A DNA stretch of 64,000 bases, taken from CAYIHX01 sp964363305 (GTDB taxonomy: Bacteria > Bdellovibrionota > UBA1018). The translations under genes and the position numbers were made by a program. The notes under the pieces are model-generated. The model worked only from the letters and a program-made list of their open reading frames with translations, did not search any database and was not told the origin of the DNA. Location of the stretch: assembly GCA_964363305.1 (NCBI GenBank), contig CAYIHX010000009.1, forward strand, positions 1 through 64,000, given 5' to 3'. This document shows positions 44,370 to 52,335 of the stretch, piece after piece. Each line of letters opens with the position of its first letter. Positions within the stretch are counted from its first letter, which is position 1.

Positions 44370-45638
44370 ATGAAAACTCCAAACTGGTTACTTATTCTGA
44401 CTCTCACTTTTTCAGGCGCCACCGGAGCCTGGGCGGATGTCCCGCCGGAAGTGGAAAACCCTTTCGCTACAGGCACGGGCGCGGTCGTCATCGACGCCGA
44501 CACCCAGGCCACCATCCGCGAGTACTCGCTCACTTCGAAGAACCAGCTCGAGCAGACCCTGCGCGATACGGCAACCTTAGTGGCCGCCGACGCCGTGCCG
44601 ATGATGCTCAACACGGTTCGGGATGTGGTCGTTCGATCCCACTCCATCTCGCGCGGACGAGAGCTGCTCTTCCGCATCGTGCTCAATCAAGCGCTCGAAA
44701 TGACGGTCGGGCGCCCGAACGCCTCCGGAACCGGACGCGAAGCGCCGGGCGTGCTGAGTCAGCACCTCGATTCGCAGACCGAGCTCATCTATCGCATTCT
44801 CCGCGACAGCATGATGCTCGCACAGGGATACGCCGAACGCGACGCCGACCTCGTCATCGCAACCGCCGGACAAAGGGCTCCGCAGCTGGCGCTGCTCAAC
44901 CTCCCTTACGGGCCCGCTGCGTCCGAACGCCTCGCGCTCGCCCGCGCTTGGAACCGAAGCATGACTCTCGTCAGCCCCCGCATTGAGTACGCGTTTCTCC
45001 GCGTCGCCCTCATGCAGTGGCTCCAGATCGTGACTCGCTCCGAGAACGTTCGATCGGCTGAGCTCGCCCCGCTCATCGCGCGCACACAGAGTATCCTCCA
45101 GGCCTACGGCAACCTCCCGAACGTCGAGACCGCGCCGCTCGGACCCGTCAACGCCGGCAAGCGCAGGATGCGCGGACTGCTCATTGAGTTGACGGGGGGA
45201 TTGGCCACGATGCTCTCCGTTCATCCAGGCCTCAGAGAAGGTATCTCCACCGTCCGTTCGTGCCCGGATCGGATCTGCATCGGTGACCGCGTGATTTCCT
45301 TGGTTCCCCCACCGGAACGACGATGGACCGACATCTTATTACATCGAACTCGTGTCGTTCGCGAGGATAGCAACGGATTCGTGGTCGAATTTGGAACCAA
45401 CGGCCCACGCCTCTCCGGCGTACATCCTTCTGATCTCGCAGTCGTTTACGGCTGCACGGCCAACGGCCACCTCTGCGTGGGCGATGAGTGGATCGCTTAC
45501 GCGGCCCACAACTGGCGAGCCCGCATCGTCGGCATCCAGGCGGACAACGAAACCGTCATCGAATTTCTTGAGGGTCCCTATCGTGGAACCCTAGGTCCAC
45601 GCTATGGCGAACAGAAACTCCTCGAGAGAATTCCCTAA
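44370..45638 (+). CDS. Exported helical-core protein with C-terminal CVGx modules (copy 2)
   Basis: A 422-residue protein beginning one base after the previous stop codon, without a clear ribosome-binding site, so translation is probably coupled. It has a signal peptide (residues 1-22, GATGAWAD) and a core nearly identical to that of the gene at 41797. The different tail carries two cysteine modules (RSCPDRICIGDRVISL, and YGCTANGHLCVGDEWIAY with RIVGIQADNETVIEF). Keeping the core while changing the tail suggests that the tail sets binding specificity; this is inference. Confidence 0.7.
   Translation: MKTPNWLLILTLTFSGATGAWADVPPEVENPFATGTGAVVIDADTQATIREYSLTSKNQLEQTLRDTATLVAADAVPMMLNTVRDVVVRSHSISRGRELLFRIVLNQALEMTVGRPNASGTGREAPGVLSQHLDSQTELIYRILRDSMMLAQGYAERDADLVIATAGQRAPQLALLNLPYGPAASERLALARAWNRSMTLVSPRIEYAFLRVALMQWLQIVTRSENVRSAELAPLIARTQSILQAYGNLPNVETAPLGPVNAGKRRMRGLLIELTGGLATMLSVHPGLREGISTVRSCPDRICIGDRVISLVPPPERRWTDILLHRTRVVREDSNGFVVEFGTNGPRLSGVHPSDLAVVYGCTANGHLCVGDEWIAYAAHNWRARIVGIQADNETVIEFLEGPYRGTLGPRYGEQKLLERIP
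44427..45165 (+). repeat. Duplicated core segment, copy 2
   Basis: This is the partner of 41851-42589 (offset 2576). Two identical runs of this length in direct orientation 2.6 kb apart could also recombine and remove the genes between them, so copy number may vary between strains. Confidence 0.9.
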
Positions 45639-45647
45639 CTTTACCCC

Positions 45648-46916
45648 ATGAGCAAATCCCTCGCCCCCCTCACCCTCGCGTTCCTCCTCCTCGCCCCGGC
45701 TCTCGGCTGGGCGCAGAGCGCGGATTCATTCCCGGTCGACGACCGCCTCGCGCTCGAATCGAAGATGCGAACGCTCGCGCGACAGCTCGTCGAGCACAAC
45801 GGAGGCCAGGGCCAGTTGAGCCGACTCGATCGCGACGCCTTCCTTGAACAAATTCAGTACGCGCCCATCGACCTCGTCGAAACCGAAGGACAACAGGTCG
45901 AGTGCCGCTCCGACTGGATCGTCGAACCCGGAAACACGCGCCTGCGAAGACACGCGGGCCCGATCTGCTGGGAGCGCGACGAAAGAGTACTGAGGATCTC
46001 CGCACCCGCCGCCCGACAGGCCCTGAAAGAAGGAGAGGAGGCTCTCCAGGTTTTCGCTGCTTGGGCCTTCACTCGCTCGTTCCCAGAGAGCCCAGAAATC
46101 ACGATCGAGCAAATCAAGGGCGACCTCCGCTACAGCCCCAGCGAAGGCGAGAGGCCCGACCCCGAAACCACGACCGGCACCCACTGGTCACACCCTGCCC
46201 AAGGCCAACCCGGCGTCGAACACCGAAGCATGGTTCGCGTCGGAGTCAGCGCCGGAGGCGAGGTCGATGCCCATGGTGGTTCGCCCACCGCGGGGGTCGC
46301 GGGCCTCGCACACTACGTCGCCGAGAACCCCAACGCGCCCGGAATCCTCCCCTTCTTTTCCGCCACCGCGCGAGGCGCATTCGAAGGGGCGCTCGATCGC
46401 CCCCTCTACAGCGTCCAAGCCAGCGCAGTCGGCAACGTCTTCCCCGCCATCGCAGGCGTCTGGGTCGCCGTCGAGGCCAATCAATTTCAACGGATTCGCT
46501 CGCGCATCCTCCGCTTAGGGCTACCCATTCTCGCGGGCATCGTCGAACGCAACGGCACCGACTACGTGATGGTCGGCGTGTTCGCCGGCATGGCGTTCCG
46601 AGACATGGACTTCACCCGCGAAAATGGAAACGTGGATCAGCTCTCTGAACGTTGGATGACCTTCGATTTGTCCCTGCTGATGCGCAAGGGGGAGTTTTTC
46701 GTCGCCGTTAATTTATCGGGAGAAACCGGCAACGACATCGGGCGCTTCGCCGCGCGGGGATCCATCGGAATCCCCGCGAACCTGATCTCCAAACGAGACG
46801 GCTTTCGACTCGAAGCCGAGTACGTTCAATTTTTCCGCTCGGACTCGACGCTCTCTGAAGCAGACCAACATCCTTTCGCGGCCACTCTGCGCGCCGTTTA
46901 CGAGCTGAGGTTTTAG
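45648..46916 (+). CDS. Exported outer-membrane protein, paralogue of the next gene
   Basis: A 422-residue protein with a signal peptide (residues 1-22, PALGWAQ). The N-terminal domain of about 130 residues holds two cysteines (VECRSDWIVEPGNTRLR, GPICWERD). The C-terminal half is barrel-like (RPLYSVQASAVGNVFPAIAG, then WVAVEANQF) and ends TLRAVYELRF, a classic beta-signal with terminal Phe. The same layout and motifs occur in the gene at 46920. It lies nine bases after the preceding gene. Function unknown. Confidence 0.65.
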   Translation: MSKSLAPLTLAFLLLAPALGWAQSADSFPVDDRLALESKMRTLARQLVEHNGGQGQLSRLDRDAFLEQIQYAPIDLVETEGQQVECRSDWIVEPGNTRLRRHAGPICWERDERVLRISAPAARQALKEGEEALQVFAAWAFTRSFPESPEITIEQIKGDLRYSPSEGERPDPETTTGTHWSHPAQGQPGVEHRSMVRVGVSAGGEVDAHGGSPTAGVAGLAHYVAENPNAPGILPFFSATARGAFEGALDRPLYSVQASAVGNVFPAIAGVWVAVEANQFQRIRSRILRLGLPILAGIVERNGTDYVMVGVFAGMAFRDMDFTRENGNVDQLSERWMTFDLSLLMRKGEFFVAVNLSGETGNDIGRFAARGSIGIPANLISKRDGFRLEAEYVQFFRSDSTLSEADQHPFAATLRAVYELRF

Positions 46917-46919
46917 GCG

Positions 46920-48380
46920 ATGAAAAACTCTAAAAAAATCCTCATTTCAGCTCTTTTTTTGATCGTGAGCGGCCTCTCCTCCGCCTACGCTCAGAGCATC
47001 CCGCGCGACGCACGGACCGCCGTCCTCGTGCGCCAGTACCTCCTCGAATGGCACGCGGCCCTGAGCTTGAGGCCCGACGTCTTCCCTGAAATCAGCCGGA
47101 ACGAGGCGTACAGCCTGGTCAGCAACGTGCGCTTCGAACGGGTCGAGCAAGAGGGGATGAGCATCTCCTGCGACGAAGACTCCATCATCGAACCCGGCGG
47201 CGCGCGCCTTCGCTTCGCGGGCCCCTTCTGCTTCACTCGCCGGTACGACCGCATTCGGATCGGCAGCCGCGCGCTGCAATCGGCAGAGACCGACCCCCGT
47301 GAAGGCCGCGTGATCGCCGGCTGGATCCTCTTCAGAATGAGCGGCCGCTCAGGCGTCAACGCCGCGCAGATGCGTGGCCTCGTGAATGAGCTGTGGGGCG
47401 ACCATGCAGGCGACCTCACTCCCGTCACCGAAAGCACGGCCCTCAGCATGGTCTACACCGGGACCACCGTCTACGAAACCGAAGACCTGGCTCGGCGTTA
47501 CTGGCGTGGCCTCGTGGCCGGCTACGGAGAGAGCCAGCGGCCCCGGCGTGGCGCCTGGTTCGTCCGCTCCGAGCAAGATCCAGCACATTTTGCGCCCGGT
47601 GGGTACCGCGTACGCGCCAGCGCACGCGTCGGTCTCGGCGGCGGCGTACACCACACCGAAGACCACGCGCTCGGAACGAGTTCAACCTCGGGCACCGGCG
47701 GCGCATCGATGGTAGTCCACGGCGTGGCCAGCCACAACATGGGCACGGCGGCGCCCTGGGAGCCGACCGTATCCCTCGACGTACGGGCCGCTTTAGAGGC
47801 CAGCGCTGACCGCCCGCTCTACACGATGCAGCTCAACCTCAGCAGCTCGCTCGCGCCCCTCGGCATCGGCGGCCTCTGGGGCGCCGTCGACGCCAATCAG
47901 TTCAGCGCCCTCTCCGAAAAAATCGCGCGCCTGGGTTTCTCCGTGCTTTCCGCCCCGATCGACTTCGGCGGCGGCGACTACCTGATGATCCAGCTCGGCG
48001 TGGGTCGAAGTTGGATCGACCTCCATGCCAACGGCCACGATTTCTCCGGCAACCAGATCGAACACGACTGGGGAACCGGAGGCGACCTCTCCGCCATCCT
48101 GCGCGCCGGAAGTTTCTTCGTCCTCGTACGCGGCCGCTACGACGTTTATTCTCCTTCCGGCGGCGCCTACCCCGGCGGTGAACAGCTCGAGCGCTTCGCC
48201 GGGTCTGCGAGCGTTTCTCTCCCCCTCGGCGCCCTGCTCGCCAACGACGGCCTTCGCCTCGAAGCCGACGTCGTGCACTACCTCGGCGCCACGCGGAACC
48301 TCCTCGGCGAACTCCCCCCCGAGTCGCGCGTGAACATCACGACCGGCACGGTACGCCTGCTTTACGAAGCGGCGTTCTAG
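46920..48380 (+). CDS. Exported outer-membrane protein, last gene of the operon
   Basis: A 486-residue protein with a signal peptide (residues 1-24, LSSAYAQ). It shares with its upstream neighbour the N-terminal cysteine domain (SISCDEDSIIEPGGARLR, GPFCFTRR) and the barrel half (RPLYTMQLNLSSS, GAVDANQFSALSEKIARLGF), ending VRLLYEAAF. Identity is modest, so this is an older duplication than the core repeat upstream. It begins four bases after the previous stop. Confidence 0.65.
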   Translation: MKNSKKILISALFLIVSGLSSAYAQSIPRDARTAVLVRQYLLEWHAALSLRPDVFPEISRNEAYSLVSNVRFERVEQEGMSISCDEDSIIEPGGARLRFAGPFCFTRRYDRIRIGSRALQSAETDPREGRVIAGWILFRMSGRSGVNAAQMRGLVNELWGDHAGDLTPVTESTALSMVYTGTTVYETEDLARRYWRGLVAGYGESQRPRRGAWFVRSEQDPAHFAPGGYRVRASARVGLGGGVHHTEDHALGTSSTSGTGGASMVVHGVASHNMGTAAPWEPTVSLDVRAALEASADRPLYTMQLNLSSSLAPLGIGGLWGAVDANQFSALSEKIARLGFSVLSAPIDFGGGDYLMIQLGVGRSWIDLHANGHDFSGNQIEHDWGTGGDLSAILRAGSFFVLVRGRYDVYSPSGGAYPGGEQLERFAGSASVSLPLGALLANDGLRLEADVVHYLGATRNLLGELPPESRVNITTGTVRLLYEAAF

Positions 48381-48445
48381 CTTCGCGGCCAGCTCAAGCC
48401 TGCGGATGAAGTTCCCATAGGCCAAGACTCAATTTTCTCCTGATA

Positions 48446-48471
48446 TTGTAAGAAACGATGAAATCTTACAA
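48446..48471. repeat. Inverted repeat between convergent genes
   Basis: TTGTAAGA (48446-48453) and TCTTACAA (48464-48471) form a perfect eight-base arm pair around a ten-base loop, in the gap between the end of the exoprotein operon and the end of the ATPase gene. No thymine run follows on either strand, so it is a weak terminator at best; it may be an operator remnant. Confidence 0.4.
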
Positions 48472-48497
48472 CTCGTAGGGCGAATTTTTCATGGCCC

Positions 48498-49796
48498 TCA
48501 ACTCCGGAGCACGCTAGCAGCATAAAGAGGGAGATTCATGAAATCCGGCGTGGCGTGAAAGTTCAGAGGCGAGAATCGAACCGCCTTCTTTGACCGAAAT
48601 TTAGCGCGGAATAACCCCAGGCTTTTTCCCCGAACATTGTCACTCCCCTTCACTTCGACCGGCACCACCTGCCCGCTTTGCTCAATCACGAAGTCAACCT
48701 CCGCGCGTGACGGGATGGACCAGTAGTGCAAAGGTGCCCATCCCAACGAGGTCAGCTCCTGCGCGATCAGATTCTCGGTCAGCGCTCCGTGAAACTCCCC
48801 CCAAAGACCTCCTTGGCTCAGCACCGCTTTGAAATTCACGCGCGCCATGGCGCCCAACAAACCCACGTCCAAACAGTACAGCTTAAACGAAGCATCCTTT
48901 CGATAACTTGCCAACGGAACCATGGCCCGCTCCACCGCATGAGCTTTGAGCACTAGCCCGGCATCGGATAGCCACTGAACCGCCGCCTCATAATCTCGTC
49001 CGCGGGCGTTCACCCCTAATTGGCTATAGGTAAATTTCCGGTTTTCCCTGGCGAGCTGCCCCACCAATGATGCCCACACCTGCTGAATCTTGAGGGTCGT
49101 CGATGGATCCGCGTACTTCGAAAAATCAAGCAGGTAGGCTTGCAGAATATCCTCCTGCAGAGCTCGACATTCAGGCAAATCACCGTGCTGGATATATGCT
49201 TGAACGACTTCCGGCATGCCACCTACCAGCCAATAGACGCGCAGAAGCTCCAGCAGTTGCTGATGAAACACCTCGTCTAAAGGTTTTTCTGGCGAGTGAT
49301 CCAAAAGATGCTCCAGAAGCCCTTCTTTCCCCGACGCGCGGAGAAACTCCGAGAAGCGCATCGGATAGAGAGTTTTAAAGGTCACCTTTCCAACGGGAAA
49401 GGATGAGGCGCCACTCATCATGACTCCGAGCAGGGAGCCAGCGGCCGCTACAGCAAACTCGGGTGCATCCTCGCAAAAGTACTTGAGAGACAGCAACGCA
49501 TGCGGAGCCGCCTGAATTTCATCTAGAATAATCAGAGTCTGTTCAGGCAAAATCGGCTGCTCGGCGAGCACTGAAAGTTTCCGGACGAGCTCGAGCGGAT
49601 CGAGATTTCGCTTGAAGATCTCCTGCGCGTCCGGCTGCTTCTCGAAGTTGATGTACGCGCAGCTTTTAAACTGAGTCCGCCCAAACTCCTGGAGGAGGTG
49701 AGTCTTACCCACCTGCCGGGCGCCACGGAGAACCAGAGGTTTCCGCCTCGTACCGGTCTTCCATGCGACCAAATCAGCCAAGAGTTCTCTTATCAT
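48498..49796 (-). CDS. AAA ATPase of the DUF4143 type (first of three)
   Basis: A 432-residue ATPase with Walker A GARQVGKT (25-32), Walker B LIILDEIQ (88-95), a winged-helix part near 215-290 and a C-terminal nuclease-like DUF4143 domain (residues about 330-430) holding SRAEVDFVIEQ and VPVEVKGSD. The D...E.K pattern is the restriction-endonuclease-like fold. The family is widespread and mobile, and its function is mostly unknown. ATG 49796 has no Shine-Dalgarno sequence; a -10-like TAACAT at 49808-49803 would start transcription at the ATG. Palindromes upstream suggest repression or activation by a dimeric protein. Confidence 0.85.
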   Translation of the reverse strand: MIRELLADLVAWKTGTRRKPLVLRGARQVGKTHLLQEFGRTQFKSCAYINFEKQPDAQEIFKRNLDPLELVRKLSVLAEQPILPEQTLIILDEIQAAPHALLSLKYFCEDAPEFAVAAAGSLLGVMMSGASSFPVGKVTFKTLYPMRFSEFLRASGKEGLLEHLLDHSPEKPLDEVFHQQLLELLRVYWLVGGMPEVVQAYIQHGDLPECRALQEDILQAYLLDFSKYADPSTTLKIQQVWASLVGQLARENRKFTYSQLGVNARGRDYEAAVQWLSDAGLVLKAHAVERAMVPLASYRKDASFKLYCLDVGLLGAMARVNFKAVLSQGGLWGEFHGALTENLIAQELTSLGWAPLHYWSIPSRAEVDFVIEQSGQVVPVEVKGSDNVRGKSLGLFRAKFRSKKAVRFSPLNFHATPDFMNLPLYAASVLRS

Positions 49797-49815
49797 GTCA
49801 ATATGTTACAATAAA

Positions 49816-49863
49816 TGTGATTTTTATCACGTTTTTTTGTGATTTTTCGTGAATTCCATCACG
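49816..49863 (-). promoter_or_regulatory. Paired CRP-like palindromes upstream of the ATPase gene
   Basis: TGTGA-TTTTTA-TCACG (49816-49831) and CGTGA-ATTCCA-TCACG (49848-49863) both fit the TGTGA-N6-TCACA layout of CRP/FNR-type sites. Their centres are 32 bases apart, three helical turns, and a further TGTGA half-site lies at 49839-49843. The nearer site lies 20-35 bases before the start codon of the minus-strand ATPase gene, overlapping the expected promoter. Confidence 0.55.
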
Positions 49864-49883
49864 ATAAAATCAGGATGCCGCTA

Positions 49884-49960
49884 GTGAGGGCAAATTTCAG
49901 TCAGTTTGCCCTCACTTTAGGGGCAAACCTATTGCCGTGAGTCATTCAATCCACTATAGC
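49884..49960 (+). promoter_or_regulatory. Operator and promoter of the second TIGR02147 regulator
   Basis: A perfect 11-base inverted repeat GTGAGGGCAAA (49884-49894) and TTTGCCCTCAC (49905-49915) is followed by a second, shorter one, GGCAA-ACCTA-TTGCC (49922-49936). The right arm of the latter contains a -35-like TTGCCG (49932-49937). Seventeen bases later comes a -10-like TATAGC (49955-49960). Transcription would begin at about 49967, one base before the ATG. The shared GGGCAAA half-sites suggest one protein binds both, probably the regulator itself. Confidence 0.55.
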
Positions 49961-49967
49961 ATAACGC

Positions 49968-50762
49968 ATGAAGTCAACTCCCGCAGCTGCCCTGGGTGGC
50001 GCCCCATTCCGAGAGTTTCTCCAGAGCGAACTCGTGCGGCGGTGCCAGCAAAACCCAAGCTACTCGATGCGCGCGTTTGCCCGCATGCTCCAAACCGATC
50101 CGTCCACTCTGGCCAAGATTCTCAGTGGCAAGCGCGTGCTTAAAAAGAGAGCGATTCAGAAACTCGGTATCAGACTGGGCCTGACCCCCTTCGCCCTGGC
50201 CCGATTCACGACGACGACTCAAACCCCTTCCGGTCCCGAATATGCCGTACTCTCCGCCGACGCGTTTCATGTCATTTCCGAGTGGTACCACTACGCTCTT
50301 CTCGAGCTCCTTCGGGTGGATCATTTCAAGCCGGATGCGCGATGGGCGGGACGAGCCCTCGGAATATCGAAGCTGGAAGTTTGCGCCGCCCTCGAGCGAT
50401 TGCAACGCGTCGGGATGCTGAAAATCGATGAGCACGGAAATTGGATCGACCTGTCAGGGGGGCGCTCCACGACCGTTGGAAATGATTTCACGGCGGCCGC
50501 CTTTCGGAATCTCCAGCGGCAGGTCTTGCAAAAAGCGCTCGTCGCCCTGGAGGAAGTGCCGATGGAGCGGCGGGATCAGACCTCCATGACCTTCGCGGCA
50601 GACTCATCGCAAATGATTGAAGCAAAAGCACGCATCAAGGAATTTCGGCGAGACCTCGCGGCATTCTTGAGCCGCGGTGCGCGCAGGGATCAGGTTTACC
50701 ACCTGGGGATATCCCTCTACCCAGTGATTCGTTTTGAAAACCGTGGCCCCGTGGCCACCTAA
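49968..50762 (+). CDS. Second TIGR02147-like regulator
   Basis: A 264-residue protein related in layout to the regulator at 38448. It has the N-terminal FREFLQSELVRRCQQNPSYS, a helix-turn-helix-like part MRAFARMLQTDPSTLAKILS, the block FHVISEWYHYALLELLRVDH, and a second domain WAGRALGISKLEVCAALERL. The message looks leaderless. It is followed after 18 bases by the gene for an exported protein, repeating the regulator/exoprotein order seen at 38448. It likely represses its own operon through the palindromes upstream. Confidence 0.8.
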   Translation: MKSTPAAALGGAPFREFLQSELVRRCQQNPSYSMRAFARMLQTDPSTLAKILSGKRVLKKRAIQKLGIRLGLTPFALARFTTTTQTPSGPEYAVLSADAFHVISEWYHYALLELLRVDHFKPDARWAGRALGISKLEVCAALERLQRVGMLKIDEHGNWIDLSGGRSTTVGNDFTAAAFRNLQRQVLQKALVALEEVPMERRDQTSMTFAADSSQMIEAKARIKEFRRDLAAFLSRGARRDQVYHLGISLYPVIRFENRGPVAT

Positions 50763-50780
50763 CCCGGAGAAAAAACACAA

Positions 50781-51797
50781 ATGAGCACGATCAAAAATTT
50801 GATGATTGGATTGGGACTGCTGGCTTTGGCCAGCAACGGCGCGCGGGCGGAGAATGAACGAGAAGGTCACGGAGGGGACGGCATTCAGGCTCAAGTTCAG
50901 GGAATGGGCCGTGAGATCCTCGTGTTTTTGCGATCGCGAGAAGCGAATGCCTTACCTCGGCTGAATCTCGCGGCCCTGGAACGGGCCATCGCTGACGTCA
51001 CCGTATTTTCAAGAAGAGAGAGCATTCCCTGCCCCGATCCAGCAGGACAGCTTGAGCTGCGAGACGCTTGCGCGACTCGGCAGCCTCCGGTCATTTATTG
51101 GTACGCCGAAGCTTTCTACGGGTACGATACGTCCACGCGCTATATGATGGTGTTGCACGAATTGATGCGCGTTTCTGGCGAGGGATCCCGCGACGAAGAC
51201 AATGAGGTTTCCTATCCGATCATCCTGCAGATGAATCCCCGGGGGACTCCCCTGGATCCGCCCGCCCCCGCGCCAGTACCGGCACCCGTGCCAGCACCAG
51301 AAGGAAATTTACTCAGTCGAGTTTCGGCTGGCTCCTATGAGCTCTACACACAGAGAGTGCAAAGCCGTCCCTCCGCGCATCTCTCGGGGGCAGACCAATT
51401 CAGAATTGGCCGAGTGGGGAACGGAATTGAAATCACGTTCACGGATCACACCCGGTACGGAACGCCTCGTTGGACCCCCTGTTCAGGACAATATTGCGAG
51501 CCAAGCCTCTATGGAACACACATTCTCATTCAGCCCTCCGATTGTGATTCGGCCGTGTGCACCAGCTCCGTGGTTCAACTTCACGGGTCCGAGCTGGTCG
51601 AGGTGCAACTCCGGGTCAGGCCTGCAGGTTACCGAACGGAGGTCCGACCGGGATTTCAGATCGCCTTCGCGATTCGCCGGATCGAGCGCGCCACCGGACT
51701 CATCGGTCAGTGGCATGGCTTGGGCGGTCTCTCTGACCCCTCCTCCCCCGATTTCTTCGTAGATAATCGCTCCTCTTACGTGCGAACAGAATACTGA
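50781..51797 (+). CDS. Exported two-domain protein with Pro-Ala linker
   Basis: A 338-residue protein with a signal peptide (residues 1-23, ALASNGARAE). The first domain contains HGGDGIQAQVQGMGREILVF, a cysteine pair (IPCPD, RDACATR) and VLHELMRVSGEGSRDEDNEV, a helix with a charged end that resembles a degenerate metal site (HELMR lacks the second histidine). A linker PAPAPVPAPVPAPEG (about residues 157-172) leads to a second domain with four cysteines (TPCSGQYCEPS, SDCDSAVCTS). No family is recognised. GGAGA lies upstream. It pairs with the regulator gene before it. Confidence 0.65.
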   Translation: MSTIKNLMIGLGLLALASNGARAENEREGHGGDGIQAQVQGMGREILVFLRSREANALPRLNLAALERAIADVTVFSRRESIPCPDPAGQLELRDACATRQPPVIYWYAEAFYGYDTSTRYMMVLHELMRVSGEGSRDEDNEVSYPIILQMNPRGTPLDPPAPAPVPAPVPAPEGNLLSRVSAGSYELYTQRVQSRPSAHLSGADQFRIGRVGNGIEITFTDHTRYGTPRWTPCSGQYCEPSLYGTHILIQPSDCDSAVCTSSVVQLHGSELVEVQLRVRPAGYRTEVRPGFQIAFAIRRIERATGLIGQWHGLGGLSDPSSPDFFVDNRSSYVRTEY

Positions 51798-51813
51798 ACC
51801 AGCGCCATACCTC

Positions 51814-51868
51814 AATATGGCATATTCTGGTGGTCACGCTTGACCCGCTCACTGGCCCCCGTCATCAT
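51814..51868 (+). promoter_or_regulatory. Predicted promoter and palindrome of the NTase-HEPN pair
   Basis: The palindrome AATATGGCATATT (51814-51826) is followed by a -35 TTGACC (51840-51845), a 17-base spacer and a -10-like CATCAT (51863-51868). Transcription would begin near 51875, three bases before ATG 51878, giving a leaderless message. Confidence 0.45.
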
Positions 51869-51877
51869 TGACGCTGC

Positions 51878-52335
51878 ATGACTGCGAGCCCTCTCGTCCA
51901 TCAAGCCGCCGCCTGGATCCGCGACCGGGTGATGACCTCGAATCTCAACCCTCGCTGCGTGGCACTTTTCGGATCGGTGGTTCGTTCCTCTTGGAAGCCC
52001 GAAAGTGATTTCGACCTCCTCCTCATCGGTGACCGAATCCCGCGCCGTCCCTTTGAGCGCGGAGACCTCTTTGGACCCATTTCAACGGAATGGCGCGCTC
52101 ATCCGCTTTTCAAATCGTTGCCGAGAGCCCTGTCTCCCCTTTACCTCTCCGAGCAAGGCTGGCTCGACTCTTCCGGTCTCCGCCTCTCCCTTTCCAGCGA
52201 AGCCTGAATCCTGATCGACGACGGCTTTCTGAGCCAGAGTTTGCATGAAGCAAATCGGTGGATACAGGAAGGCCTTTGGTCAAAAAAATCGATGGCGGAT
52301 GGCTCTGGATCCCGAAAGGAGTCCAAATCGCATGA
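51878..52335 (+). pseudogene. MNT-like nucleotidyltransferase, interrupted
   Basis: The open part (51878-52207, 109 residues) has the core ALFGSVVRSSWKPESDFDLL with GS at 32-33 and the two catalytic aspartates at 44 and 46. It stops at an in-frame TGA (52205). Directly after it the same frame continues ILIDDGFLSQSLHEANRWIQ, as the family's C-terminal half should. A frame change near 52271-52279 then gives VKKIDGGWLWIPKGVQIA and a stop at 52333-52335, which overlaps the HEPN start ATG in the normal ATGA fashion. The gene was thus once one frame of about 152 codons and now carries a stop and a one-base deletion (or equivalent). The N-terminal catalytic part could still be made. Confidence 0.7.

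Noticed and set aside
43883..44686. Minus-strand frames similar to each other at 41766-42110 and 43883-44686
   Set aside because: Their similarity only reflects the duplicated core on the plus strand.
50781..51797. Zinc metalloprotease reading of the HELMR segment
   Set aside because: The second histidine of HExxH is missing, so a zinc protease call is not supported.
52205..52207. In-frame TGA of the nucleotidyltransferase as a selenocysteine codon, prompted by selD in the window
   Set aside because: A second lesion (frame change) follows, the family has no known selenocysteine here, no selA/selB/selC is seen, and a nonsense mutation explains it more simply.
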